In this document: positions 45,664 to 54,453 of the stretch, in pieces
How the letters are laid out: each line of letters begins with the position of its first letter
Position numbering within the stretch: position 1 is the stretch's first letter
NCBI GenBank assembly: GCA_040384665.1
Contig: JAZKIY010000009.1
Location: 1-64,000, forward strand
Length of the DNA stretch: 64,000 bases
Direction: 5' to 3'
Source: PCRC01 sp040384665
GTDB taxonomy: Bacteria; Pseudomonadota; Gammaproteobacteria; Burkholderiales; Burkholderiaceae_C
Translations under genes and position numbers: made by a program
Notes under the pieces: model-generated
The model's input: only the letters and a program-made list of their open reading frames with translations
What the model was told of the DNA's origin: nothing
Databases searched by the model: none

Positions 45664-46706
45664 TGGACCACCACACCGCGCCCGCCTGGTTGCCCGGTGG
45701 CCAGACCCAGACCATCTGGCCGGCGCTGTTCTCGCGCCGCAGCGTTGGCCCCGCGCCGCGTTTTGTGCGCGAACGCTGGGCCACGCCCGACCAGGACTTC
45801 ATCGACGTGGACTGGCTGCAGGACGAAGCCGCTTCACCTCAGAAAACAAGGCCGTTGCTGGTCCAGTTCCATGGGCTGGAGGGCTCGTCCCGGAGCCACT
45901 ACTCGCAAGCCTTTGCCGACCTGGCACGCCAGCGCGGCTGGGCCTTTGCCGTGCCGCATTTCCGCGGCTGCAGCGGCGAACTCAACCGCGCGCCGCGGGC
46001 CTACCATTCCGGCGACTTTGAAGAAATCGGCTGGATCTTGCAGCGCTTGCGCACCTGGCAAGACCAGCACGGTGGCGGCCCGCTGCTGGTGGTGGGTGTT
46101 TCCCTCGGCGGCAACGCGCTGATGCGCTGGGCCGCCGAAGCCGGCGACACCGCCGCGCAGGTGGCCACCGCAGTGGCCGCCGTGTGTTCGCCGCTGGACC
46201 TGGCGGCCGGTGGCCACGCCATTGGCCGCGGCTTCAACCGGCTGGTCTACAACCGCATGTTCCTGAACAGCATGAAGCCCAAAACACTGGCCAAGCTGGC
46301 CCAACACCCCGGCCTGTTCTCGCGCGACGCGATGCTGGCCGCCCGCGACCTGTACGCGTTCGACAATGTTTTTACCGGCCCGGTGCATGGCTTTCGCGAC
46401 GCCGAAGACTACTGGTGCCGCGCGTCCGCCAAGCCCCACCTGCGGCGCATCCGCATCCCGGCCTTGCTGCTCAATGCCCGCAACGACCCGTTTGTGCCCG
46501 CCGCGTCGCTGCCCCAGGCGGCCGACGTCAGCGCGCAGGTCACCCTCTGGCAGCCGGAACACGGCGGCCATGTGGGGTTTGCGCAAGGGCGCTGGCCCGG
46601 CCATGTGTTGGCCATGCCCGAAGCGGTAAGCGGCTGGCTCGCCAACCATGTGGGCACACAGGCCGCCGCCCCGCAGCAAGACACACCGGTGCCGCGTTAT
46701 GGATGA
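45663..46706 (+). CDS. yheT: YheT-family alpha/beta hydrolase
   Basis: This 347-aa protein has the oxyanion motif FHGLEGSSRSHYS, the nucleophile elbow GVSLGGN (Ser) and C-terminal His in HVGF. Its catalytic Asp is likely in NARNDPF. It is a cytosolic esterase-type hydrolase of unknown substrate. Its ATG overlaps the previous stop. Confidence 0.85.
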   Translation: MDHHTAPAWLPGGQTQTIWPALFSRRSVGPAPRFVRERWATPDQDFIDVDWLQDEAASPQKTRPLLVQFHGLEGSSRSHYSQAFADLARQRGWAFAVPHFRGCSGELNRAPRAYHSGDFEEIGWILQRLRTWQDQHGGGPLLVVGVSLGGNALMRWAAEAGDTAAQVATAVAAVCSPLDLAAGGHAIGRGFNRLVYNRMFLNSMKPKTLAKLAQHPGLFSRDAMLAARDLYAFDNVFTGPVHGFRDAEDYWCRASAKPHLRRIRIPALLLNARNDPFVPAASLPQAADVSAQVTLWQPEHGGHVGFAQGRWPGHVLAMPEAVSGWLANHVGTQAAAPQQDTPVPRYG

Positions 46707-47289
46707 CATCGTCCGCCAGGCCATGGCCAAGTGGCCGCAGGTGCCGCATTGCTACGGTTGGCTGGGGCTTGATGCGCGCGGCCAGTGGTACATGCGCGAC
46801 GACCGCACCCAGGCGGCCGGCCGCTTTGCCAGCGGACTGCCGCATGCCAAGGGCTCGCTGCTGCAGCACGAGAAACTGATCGCCTTCATTGGCCGCAACT
46901 ACCTGTGCGACGACGCAGGGCAGTGGTACTTCCAGAACGGGCCGCAGCGCGTCTTCGTTGAACTGCAGGCCACGCCGTGGATCTGGCGCATTGCCAGCGA
47001 TTTGTCCCTCACCACCCACACCGGCCACGCCGCACAGTACCGCCGCTGCCTGGTGGACGAGCAGGGCCACGCCTACCTGGAAGCCCAGCTCGCCGACCCC
47101 AACACCCCCGCTGGCCCGGCCACCACCGCCTTTGGCCTGGTGCACACGCTGGACGTGGCGCAGGTGGCCGATGCACTGGCCCAAAACCAGTGGGCGGTGG
47201 TGTCTGTGCTCTCGGCCGAGTTGCCCGCCCGCTACGGCTATGTGCCCAGCCCGCAAGAGCGGCTGACCGATTCGCTATCAATAAAGTAG
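46699..47289 (+). CDS. Conserved protein of unknown function
   Basis: This 196-aa protein starts at the ATG inside the hydrolase end, overlapping it by 8 bp. MDDIVRQAMAKWPQVPHCYG then WLGLDARGQWYMRDDRTQAA shows a beta-rich repeat of W/Y-containing blades (GQWYFQNGPQRVFVEL). This gene commonly follows the YheT-like hydrolase in Comamonadaceae, as I recall. No catalytic motif is visible. Confidence 0.75.
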   Translation: MDDIVRQAMAKWPQVPHCYGWLGLDARGQWYMRDDRTQAAGRFASGLPHAKGSLLQHEKLIAFIGRNYLCDDAGQWYFQNGPQRVFVELQATPWIWRIASDLSLTTHTGHAAQYRRCLVDEQGHAYLEAQLADPNTPAGPATTAFGLVHTLDVAQVADALAQNQWAVVSVLSAELPARYGYVPSPQERLTDSLSIK

Positions 47290-47342
47290 CTTAAACGCCA
47301 GATTTCACTAAGGCTCAAGACTGTTTCGCTTCTAAAAAAGCA

Positions 47343-47367
47343 AAAAACCGGCGCGAGGCCGGTTTTT
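47343..47367. terminator. Bidirectional terminator before cytochrome c gene
   Basis: The stem AAAAACCGGC/GCCGGTTTTT with a 5-nt loop lies between the convergent 46699 gene and the cytochrome gene. Confidence 0.85.
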
Positions 47368-47384
47368 CGAGGGGGTAAAGTGCC

Positions 47385-47897
47385 TTATTTGGCCGCGACC
47401 TTCTGCGGCTCGGGGAATTTGCCGCCACCGGTGTTGGCCATGTAGACCACCGCACGGCCAATCTCCACGTCGTCAAAGTCACCGCCGCCCTGTGCGCCCA
47501 TGGCGCCCTTGCCCTTGAGGGCCGAGGCCAGCAAGGCTTCGTAGCCGTTCTTGATGCGTGGCCCCCAGGCGCCCGCGTCGCCCACTTTCGGGGCACCCGC
47601 CACGCCAGTGGTGTGGCAGGCCGCGCACTGGGCCTTGAACACCTCTTCGCCCGCCTTCAGCGGCCGGTTGGCATCACGGATCTCGACCGCGCCCACCTTC
47701 TGGATGCGGCTCGCAATGGTGGTCTTCATTTCAGCGTCGCTGATGCCCGCAGCGGGCTTGTTGTTGGAGGTCACGGCATACACCAGACCGATGATCACGA
47801 ACACCGGCACCACAAAAGACAAGAAAACAGCCACCAGCAGTTGCTTGGGGGTTTTGATCGGGCCGGTGTGGGCTTCTTCGTGGTCGTTGGCGCTCAT
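47385..47897 (-). CDS. Membrane-anchored cytochrome c5-type protein
   Basis: This 170-aa protein has one N-terminal helix (LLVAVFLSFVVPVFVIIGLV) followed by a periplasmic domain with one haem site CAACH (CxxCH) and a distal Met in YMANTG or GAMG. The c5 family (CytC5) is often used in respiratory electron flow. It has a short soluble N-terminus before the anchor. Confidence 0.88.
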   Translation of the reverse strand: MSANDHEEAHTGPIKTPKQLLVAVFLSFVVPVFVIIGLVYAVTSNNKPAAGISDAEMKTTIASRIQKVGAVEIRDANRPLKAGEEVFKAQCAACHTTGVAGAPKVGDAGAWGPRIKNGYEALLASALKGKGAMGAQGGGDFDDVEIGRAVVYMANTGGGKFPEPQKVAAK

Positions 47898-48050
47898 GGA
47901 ATCCTCGGGTCAGTGGGGGCTGGAAATCAGCCCAGAATTATAGCCGGGCCCCAAAGGGCAAATGGCCTACAGCATGGGTTCTCGCGCTGGTGTGCATGGC
48001 CGGTCGTGCTGCTGCAAGGGCGCCGGGTAGAATCGCGTCCTCGACAGCTT

Positions 48051-48126
48051 GCGGCTGTAGCTCAGTGGATAGAGTATTGGCCTCCGAAGCCAAGGGTCGT
48101 GGGTTCGATCCCCGCCAGCCGCACCA
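48051..48126 (+). tRNA. tRNA-Arg (anticodon CCG)
   Basis: The 7-bp acceptor GCGGCTG pairs with CAGCCGC, the D-loop is AGCTCAGTGGATAGAG, and anticodon stem TTGGC/GCCAA has CCG at 48084-48086. The T arm is CGTGG-GTTCGAT-CCCCG-like and CCA is encoded at 48124-48126. Confidence 0.95.
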
Positions 48127-48144
48127 CCCTGCCTCGCGTTCGCG

Positions 48145-48906
48145 TTACTGCGCGCCTTCTGTTGGCGCCACGGGCGCAGCCTGACGGCGCTGGGCCCGGT
48201 CCAGGCTCTGCGCCACCGCGTCGGGCGCCATGCCGTACATGCCGGCAAACCCTGCCACATCCAACCCGCTCAGCGCGAAAGCGCGCCGCAGTGCCTCGTC
48301 TTTGGCCTGGCGGGCGGCGGCTTCGGCCAGGGCTTCGTCCAACACCGCGTTGGCAGCGTCGTCCTTGCTGTGCACCAGCGCGGCGTAGTCTTCTTTTGGC
48401 AGGCCCGAGGCTTCAAACGCGTGCGCAATGCGGGTGCGCAGTTCAGGCGTCAGGTCTGCAGTGGCGCGCGCTTGACGCCGGCGAAACACCTCCAGCAACG
48501 CATGGTGCACATGCTCAGGGGCCATGGCTTCGACCGCCGCGCCCTGCAGATCGTGGCGTGGCAGGCCTTCAGCCACCGATGCGAGGTAGCGGGTTGAGCG
48601 GGTGTGCAGCGCCAGTGCCACCTTCAGGGTGTCGCGTGCCAGAACGTCTGGGTGTGCCGTCAACAGGTCTTGAAAAATGCCGCGCTTGAGCGGCAGGAAC
48701 ACTTGGCCAAACAGCCCCGGGTAAAGCGTTGCCAGTTGTTCCAGCACCGGGTGGTGGTTGCGGGGTGGCGCGGAAGCCGTGCGCCGCGACGGGTCGGGGC
48801 GACGCTTGGCACGGCCGCCGGACGGGCGTGTGGCGTCGGTCGCAGGTCTGGAGGTGGGGGCCGTCGCTGCTGCGGGGGCTGCCGTGTCGGGCAAAGTGTC
48901 GGTCAT
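48145..48906 (-). CDS. proQ: ProQ/FinO-family RNA chaperone
   Basis: This 253-aa protein has a basic, low-complexity N-terminus (GGRAKRRPDPSRRTASA) followed by the FinO/ProQ domain (LYPGLFGQVFLPLKRGIFQD, YLASVAEGLPRHDLQG) and a C-terminal helical part. It binds structured sRNA and mRNA ends. The start at 48906 was chosen because the longer frame has no family support. Confidence 0.88.
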   Translation of the reverse strand: MTDTLPDTAAPAAATAPTSRPATDATRPSGGRAKRRPDPSRRTASAPPRNHHPVLEQLATLYPGLFGQVFLPLKRGIFQDLLTAHPDVLARDTLKVALALHTRSTRYLASVAEGLPRHDLQGAAVEAMAPEHVHHALLEVFRRRQARATADLTPELRTRIAHAFEASGLPKEDYAALVHSKDDAANAVLDEALAEAAARQAKDEALRRAFALSGLDVAGFAGMYGMAPDAVAQSLDRAQRRQAAPVAPTEGAQ

Positions 48907-49105
48907 GGTGTGGCTGAGTCGGCGCAATGTCAAAGAGCGACATCATGCCAGCCCGCTCAGGGTTGGACTACGGGTCTGTGCTTGGTTTCGGGCATGCCGT
49001 TCTTCGCTACACTGGTTTGAACTTGAGTTGTTGCAGCGCCGCTGGCCGTGGTGTTGTGCCTGTTGCCCGCCAAGGGCTGCAGAAATGGACGGAGACAAAT
49101 TTCGA

Positions 49106-50746
49106 ATGCGTGCCAATGCCTATGACCAGGGACTCGATCGCAACGCAGCGAACCATGTCGCCTTGTCGCCCCTGAGCTTTCTTGAGCGCTCGGCGCGCGT
49201 TTACCCGGAGCGCACCGCCCTCGTCCACGGTGGACTGCGGCAAACCTGGGCACACACCTACCGTCGCTGTCGCCAGCTGGCCAGTGCATTGGCGCAGCGT
49301 GGTGTGGGGCTGGGCGACACCGTGGCGGCCATGTTGCCGAACACCCCCGCCATGTTCGAGGCGCACTTTGGGGTGCCCATGGTCGGTGCTGTGCTCAACA
49401 CGCTGAACACCCGCCTCGACCCCGAGGCCATTGCCTTCATGCTCGACCACGGCGGCGCCAAGGTGCTGCTGACCGACCGCGAATTTTCTGACACCGTCAC
49501 GCGTGCCCTGGCGTTGATGGCGGGCCCGCGCCCTGCTGTGGTGGATGTGGACGATGCTTTGCACACTGGCGGTGAACTGGTCGGCGAGATCGGTTACGAG
49601 GCTTTTTTGCAGCAAGGCGACCCAGAATTTGCCTGGGCATTGCCTGTAGACGAGTGGAATGCCATTGCGCTCAACTACACCTCCGGCACCACGGGCAACC
49701 CCAAAGGGGTGGTGACACACCACCGGGGCGCCTACCTGAACGCGGTGTCCAATGTGGTGACCTGGGAAATGCCCCGGCACGCGGTTTATTTGTGGACGCT
49801 GCCGATGTTCCACTGCAACGGCTGGTGTTTCCCCTGGACCATGGCCTTGCAGGCGGGGACCAGCATCTGCCTGCGCCGGGTGGACCCGGCGCTGATTTTC
49901 CCGCTGGTGCGCGAGCACCGCGTCACCCACATGTGTGGTGCGCCCATCGTCTATGGCCTGCTGGTCAATGCACCGGCCAGCCTGCGCGAGGGCATCACCC
50001 ACCGGGTGGAGGGCTTGATCGCAGGGGCCGCGCCGCCGGCCGCCATCATCGAGGGCTGTGAGCGCATTGGCATCGACATCACCCACGTCTACGGCCTGAC
50101 CGAAGTCTATGGCCCGGCGGCGGTCTGCGCCAAGCAGGAAGAATGGGCCGGCCTGCCGATCGAAGAGCGCGCCCGCCTGAACGCCCGCCAGGGCGTCGCC
50201 TACCCACTGCAGGAGGCGGTGAGCGTGGTCAACCCCGAGACCATGTTGCCTGTGCCCGCCGACGGAGAAACCATTGGCGAGATCGTCTTTCGCGGCAACA
50301 TCGTGATGAAGGGTTACCTGAAGAACCCTGCCGCCACACAGGAGGCGTTCGCCGGTGGCTGGTTCCATACCGGTGACCTGGCGGTGATGTTCCCGGATGG
50401 CTACGTCAAGATCAAGGACCGCAGCAAGGATGTCATCATCTCTGGCGGCGAAAACATTTCCAGCGTCGAGGTGGAAGAGGTGCTCTACCGCCACCCGGCG
50501 GTGCTGGTGGCGGCGGTTGTGGCCAAGCCCGACGCGAAATGGGGCGAGGTGCCTTGTGCATTTGTGGAACTGCGCGAAGGGGCGGTGCCGGCCGAGGCCG
50601 ACATCATCGACTTTTGCCGGCAGCACATGGCGCGCTTCAAGGTGCCCAAGCAGGTCGTGTTTGGCGTGTTGCCGAAAACGTCCACTGGGAAAATCCAGAA
50701 ATTTGTGCTGCGCGAGCAGATGCGTTCGGCTTCGGCCATCGAGTGA
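49106..50746 (+). CDS. Acyl-CoA synthetase (AMP-dependent ligase)
   Basis: This 546-aa ANL-family ligase has YTSGTTGNPKG (P-loop), THVYGLTEVYGP, GWFHTGDLAVMFPDGY and the catalytic Lys in PKTSTGKIQKF. It activates a carboxylic acid with CoA. It precedes a branched-chain-type ABC importer by 12 bp, so the imported substrate may be a carboxylate that is then CoA-activated; this is inference. An ATG at 49085 is a second possible start. Confidence 0.88.
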   Translation: MRANAYDQGLDRNAANHVALSPLSFLERSARVYPERTALVHGGLRQTWAHTYRRCRQLASALAQRGVGLGDTVAAMLPNTPAMFEAHFGVPMVGAVLNTLNTRLDPEAIAFMLDHGGAKVLLTDREFSDTVTRALALMAGPRPAVVDVDDALHTGGELVGEIGYEAFLQQGDPEFAWALPVDEWNAIALNYTSGTTGNPKGVVTHHRGAYLNAVSNVVTWEMPRHAVYLWTLPMFHCNGWCFPWTMALQAGTSICLRRVDPALIFPLVREHRVTHMCGAPIVYGLLVNAPASLREGITHRVEGLIAGAAPPAAIIEGCERIGIDITHVYGLTEVYGPAAVCAKQEEWAGLPIEERARLNARQGVAYPLQEAVSVVNPETMLPVPADGETIGEIVFRGNIVMKGYLKNPAATQEAFAGGWFHTGDLAVMFPDGYVKIKDRSKDVIISGGENISSVEVEEVLYRHPAVLVAAVVAKPDAKWGEVPCAFVELREGAVPAEADIIDFCRQHMARFKVPKQVVFGVLPKTSTGKIQKFVLREQMRSASAIE

Positions 50747-50758
50747 AGGGTGCACACG

Positions 50759-51511
50759 ATGCATGACGACTTCATCCTGCAAACCACAGGATTGACCAAG
50801 GAATTCAAGGGTTTTGCGGCCGTTCAGGACGTGAATCTGAATGTGCGGCGCGGCCACATCCACGCGCTGATCGGCCCCAACGGCGCCGGCAAGACGACGG
50901 TGTTCAACCTGCTGACCAAGTTCTTGCAGCCCACTGCCGGCACCATCCGCTTCAACGGCACCGACATCACCCGCGAAGAGCCGGCCCAGATTGCCCGGCG
51001 TGGTGTGGTGCGTTCGTTCCAGATTTCGGCCACGTTCCCGCACCTGTCGGTGCTGGAAAACGTGCGGGTGGCGTTGCAGCGCAAGACCGGCACCTCCTTC
51101 CATTTCTGGCGCTCCGAGGCGTCGTTGAACAAGCTGAACGACCGCGCCGTTGAGTTGCTGGAGTCGGTGGACCTGGGGGGGTACATCGACGCGATCACCA
51201 TGGAATTGCCGTACGGCCGCAAACGCGCGCTGGAAATTGCCACCACGCTGGCGCTGGAACCCGAATTGATGCTGCTGGACGAACCCACGCAGGGCATGGG
51301 CCACGAAGATGTGGGCCGGGTGGTGGAACTGATCCGCAAGGTCTCTGCGGGCCGCACCATCCTGATGGTGGAGCACAACCTGTCGGTGGTGGAAACGCTG
51401 AGCAACGTGATCACGGTGCTGCAGCGCGGCGCCATCCTGGCCGAAGGCCCTTACGAGACGGTGTCCAAAGACCCGCGTGTCCTGGAAGCCTATGTGGGGG
51501 TGGAAGCATGA
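50759..51511 (+). CDS. livG: LivG-type ABC importer ATPase
   Basis: This 250-aa ATPase has Walker A GPNGAGKTT, a signature region LPYGRKRALEIATTLA, and Walker B LMLLDEPTQGM. It pairs with LivF to drive a branched-chain-amino-acid-type importer. An AAGGG site lies before the ATG at 50759. A GTG at 50750 adds three residues. Confidence 0.9.
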   Translation: MHDDFILQTTGLTKEFKGFAAVQDVNLNVRRGHIHALIGPNGAGKTTVFNLLTKFLQPTAGTIRFNGTDITREEPAQIARRGVVRSFQISATFPHLSVLENVRVALQRKTGTSFHFWRSEASLNKLNDRAVELLESVDLGGYIDAITMELPYGRKRALEIATTLALEPELMLLDEPTQGMGHEDVGRVVELIRKVSAGRTILMVEHNLSVVETLSNVITVLQRGAILAEGPYETVSKDPRVLEAYVGVEA

Positions 51512-52242
51512 GCGCCGCAATGCCTGAAGCCAAGCCAATGGGTGGCGAACTGCTGCGCATCGCCGACCTGCAAGCGTTTTATGGCGAGTCCCACGTCTTG
51601 CATGGCATCGACCTCAGTGTCCGCCGGGGCGAACTGGTGACTTTGCTGGGCCGCAATGGCAGTGGACGGACCACCACCTTGAAGTCCATTCTTGGGCTGG
51701 TGGGCCGGCGCACGGGCACTCTGGTGTACGACGGGCGGGACCTGATCCCGATGCCGCCGCACAAAATTGCCCGCCTTGGCATGGGCTACTGCCCAGAAGA
51801 GCGTGGCATTTTCTCCGGGTTGAACACCGAAGAAAACCTGATGCTGCCGCCGCAGGTGGCACCAGGCGGCATGTCGCTTGAAGAAATTTACGACATCTTT
51901 CCCAACCTCTACGAACGCCGCACCAGCCCGGGCATGCGGCTGTCGGGCGGTGAGCAGCAGATGCTCGCGATGGCGCGCATCCTGCGCACGGGCGCCAAAC
52001 TGCTGCTGCTGGACGAGATCACCGAAGGCTTGGCGCCGGTGATCGTCAAGAAGCTGGGTGAGGTGATTGGCTTGCTCAAGCAGCGCGGCTACACCATCAT
52101 CCTGGTGGAGCAGAACTTCCGTTTTGCCGCACCACTGGCCGACCGGCACATCGTGCTGGAACACGGCCGTGTGGTGGCCACCGTGACCCGTGAAGAATTG
52201 CCCTCCAGCACCGACATGCTGCACCAGTTGCTCGGCGTCTGA
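51508..52242 (+). CDS. livF: LivF-type ABC importer ATPase with Arg in the Walker A position
   Basis: This 244-aa ATPase has the signature LSGGEQQMLAMARIL and Walker B LLLLDEITEGL. Its P-loop reads GRNGSGRTTT, so the usual invariant Lys is Arg54 (codon CGG). Its ATG overlaps the livG stop by 4 bp (ATGA). The rest is intact, so one of the two ATPase sites may be weakened, or Arg may suffice. Confidence 0.88.
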   Translation: MSAAMPEAKPMGGELLRIADLQAFYGESHVLHGIDLSVRRGELVTLLGRNGSGRTTTLKSILGLVGRRTGTLVYDGRDLIPMPPHKIARLGMGYCPEERGIFSGLNTEENLMLPPQVAPGGMSLEEIYDIFPNLYERRTSPGMRLSGGEQQMLAMARILRTGAKLLLLDEITEGLAPVIVKKLGEVIGLLKQRGYTIILVEQNFRFAAPLADRHIVLEHGRVVATVTREELPSSTDMLHQLLGV

Positions 52243-52277
52243 TTCATTTCCCGTTTATCAACACAAGGAGACATACG

Positions 52278-53486
52278 ATGAAACTCAAACCCCTCATGCA
52301 TGCGGTGGGCATTGCGCTTGCCACCATGGGCGCCGCGCAGGCGCAGGTGTCCGATGGCGTGGTCAAGATCGGTGTGCTGACCGATCTGTCTGGTTTGTAT
52401 TCCGATGTGGCGGGCCAGGGCACGGTTATCGCCACGCAGATGGCGATTGACGACTTCATTGCCAAGGAAAAGCCGGCCTTCAAGGTGGAAATGGTGTCGG
52501 CCGATCACCAGAACAAAGGCGACATCGCCGCCAACAAGGCCCGCGAATGGCTCGAGCGTGACAAGGTGGACGCCGTGACCGAATTGGTGACCACATCGAC
52601 AGCGCTGGCGGTGATGAAGATCGCCAAAGAGAAAAACCGCATTGCGCTGGTGTCGGGCGCTGCCTCTGCCCGCATCACCAACGAAGACTGCAACGACGTG
52701 ACGGTTCACTGGACCTACGACACCTATGCGGTGGCCAACGGCACGGCCAAGGCGGTGGTGAAGCAGGGCGGCAAGAAGTGGTTTTTCCTGACCGCCGATT
52801 ACGCCTTCGGCCATTCGCTGGAAAAAGATGCGGGTGATGTGGTCAAGGCCAATGGCGGCGAGGTGGTGGGCTCGGTGCGCCACCCCTTCCCCGGCTCGGA
52901 CTTCTCTTCTTTCCTGCTGAAGGCCCAATCGTCGGGTGCGCAGATCATTGGTCTGGCGAATGCCGGTGGCGACACCATCAACTCGATCAAGCAGGCGGCA
53001 GAGTTCGGCATCACCGAGAAGCAGTCGCTGGCCGGTTTGCTGATGTTCATCACCGACGTGCATTCGCTCGGCCTCAAGACCACCCAGAACATGTACCTGA
53101 CCGAAGGCTTTTACTGGGACCTGAATGACGACACCCGTGCCTGGTCAAAGCGCTTTTTCGAGAAGCACAAGCGCATGCCCACGATGGTGCAGGCCGGCCA
53201 GTACTCGTCCATCATGCATTACCTGAAAGCGGTCAAGGCGGTGAACAGTGACGACACCCAGAAGGTGATGGCGCAGATGAAGAAAACACCGGTCAACGAC
53301 TTCTTTGCCAAGAACGGCACCATCCGCGACGACGGTCGCATGGTCCACGACATGTACCTGTTGCAGGTCAAGAAGCCGGCCGAATCGAAATCGCCGTGGG
53401 ACTACTACCATGTGCGTGCCCTGATTCCGGCTGCCGAGGCGTTCCAGCCGCTGTCTGCGTCCAAGTGCGCACTGGTCAAGAAGTAA
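52278..53486 (+). CDS. livK: Periplasmic substrate-binding protein, LivK type
   Basis: This 402-aa protein has a signal peptide (MKLKPLMHAVGIALATMGAA, cut near AQA) and the bilobed type-1 fold seen in Leu/Ile/Val and amide/urea-binding proteins (GVVKIGVLTDLSGLYSDVAG). The ligand set differs from classical LivJ/K, so a carboxylate or aromatic acid is possible. Confidence 0.88.
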   Translation: MKLKPLMHAVGIALATMGAAQAQVSDGVVKIGVLTDLSGLYSDVAGQGTVIATQMAIDDFIAKEKPAFKVEMVSADHQNKGDIAANKAREWLERDKVDAVTELVTTSTALAVMKIAKEKNRIALVSGAASARITNEDCNDVTVHWTYDTYAVANGTAKAVVKQGGKKWFFLTADYAFGHSLEKDAGDVVKANGGEVVGSVRHPFPGSDFSSFLLKAQSSGAQIIGLANAGGDTINSIKQAAEFGITEKQSLAGLLMFITDVHSLGLKTTQNMYLTEGFYWDLNDDTRAWSKRFFEKHKRMPTMVQAGQYSSIMHYLKAVKAVNSDDTQKVMAQMKKTPVNDFFAKNGTIRDDGRMVHDMYLLQVKKPAESKSPWDYYHVRALIPAAEAFQPLSASKCALVKK

Positions 53487-53558
53487 TTTGTTGATCCCAG
53501 GCAGGTGATCGCCAGCAGGTGATCGCCTGTCCAGTGGCCAGCCCGTTCAGGAGTAGTG

Positions 53559-54443
53559 ATGGAAATTTTCGGTGTCTCGTCCCAGGCGTTGTTCGGCCAG
53601 CTGCTGCTGGGGCTGATCAATGGGTCGTTTTACGCGGTATTGAGTCTGGGCCTGGCCATCATTTTTGGCCTGCTGAACATCATCAACTTCTCCCATGGTG
53701 CGCTGTACATGGTGGGCGCGTTTGTGGCCTGGATCGGTCTGACGCAGTTCGGCCTGAATTATTGGGTGTCGCTGGTGGTATCGCCCATCGTGGTGGGAGC
53801 GCTGGGCGTGGTGATTGAGCGCCTGATGCTGCGCCACCTCTACAAACTGGACCATCTTTATGGTCTGCTGCTCACCTTCGGTCTGGCGCTGATCGCCGAA
53901 GGCGTATTCCGCCATTTTTACGGCATTTCCGGCAGCTCTTACGAAGTGCCCGAAATTCTGCAAGGGGGTGTCAATCTGGGCTTCATGTACATGCCGATCT
54001 ACCGTGCCTGGGTGGTTGTGGCGGCACTGAGTGTGTGTTTTGTGACCTGGTTCCTGATCGAGCGCACCCGGCTCGGCGCCACCTTGCGGGCTGCTACAGA
54101 GCGTCCCCAACTCGTTCAGGCGCTGGGCATCAACGTGCCTCTGATGGTGACCGCGACCTACGGCGCGGGCGTCGCACTGGCGGCATTTGCCGGCGTGTTG
54201 GCCGCCCCCATCGTCCAAGTGAACCCCTTGATGGGCTCCAACCTGATCATTGTGGTGTTTGCGGTGGTGGTGATTGGCGGCATGGGGTCCATCCTCGGCT
54301 CCATCGTGACCGGGTTGGCACTGGGCATTATCGAAGGTCTGACCAAGGTGTTTTACCCAGAAGCGTCTGCCGTGGTCATTTTCGTCATCATGGTGGTCGT
54401 GCTGTTGCTGCGCCCAGCCGGGTTGTTTGGCAAGCAGGCTTGA
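53559..54443 (+). CDS. livH: LivH-type ABC permease
   Basis: This 294-aa permease has about eight helices and starts at ATG 53559 with GGAG upstream. FGLLNIINFSHGALYMVGAF and the EAA-like GGMGSILGSIVTGLALGIIE are typical of LivH. Confidence 0.9.
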   Translation: MEIFGVSSQALFGQLLLGLINGSFYAVLSLGLAIIFGLLNIINFSHGALYMVGAFVAWIGLTQFGLNYWVSLVVSPIVVGALGVVIERLMLRHLYKLDHLYGLLLTFGLALIAEGVFRHFYGISGSSYEVPEILQGGVNLGFMYMPIYRAWVVVAALSVCFVTWFLIERTRLGATLRAATERPQLVQALGINVPLMVTATYGAGVALAAFAGVLAAPIVQVNPLMGSNLIIVVFAVVVIGGMGSILGSIVTGLALGIIEGLTKVFYPEASAVVIFVIMVVVLLLRPAGLFGKQA

Positions 54444-54453
54444 AAGAATCAAC

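Noticed and set aside
49007..51538. 843-aa open frame on the minus strand across the acyl-CoA synthetase and livG
   Set aside because: Both sense genes are well supported. The antisense product has shadow composition and no domain.
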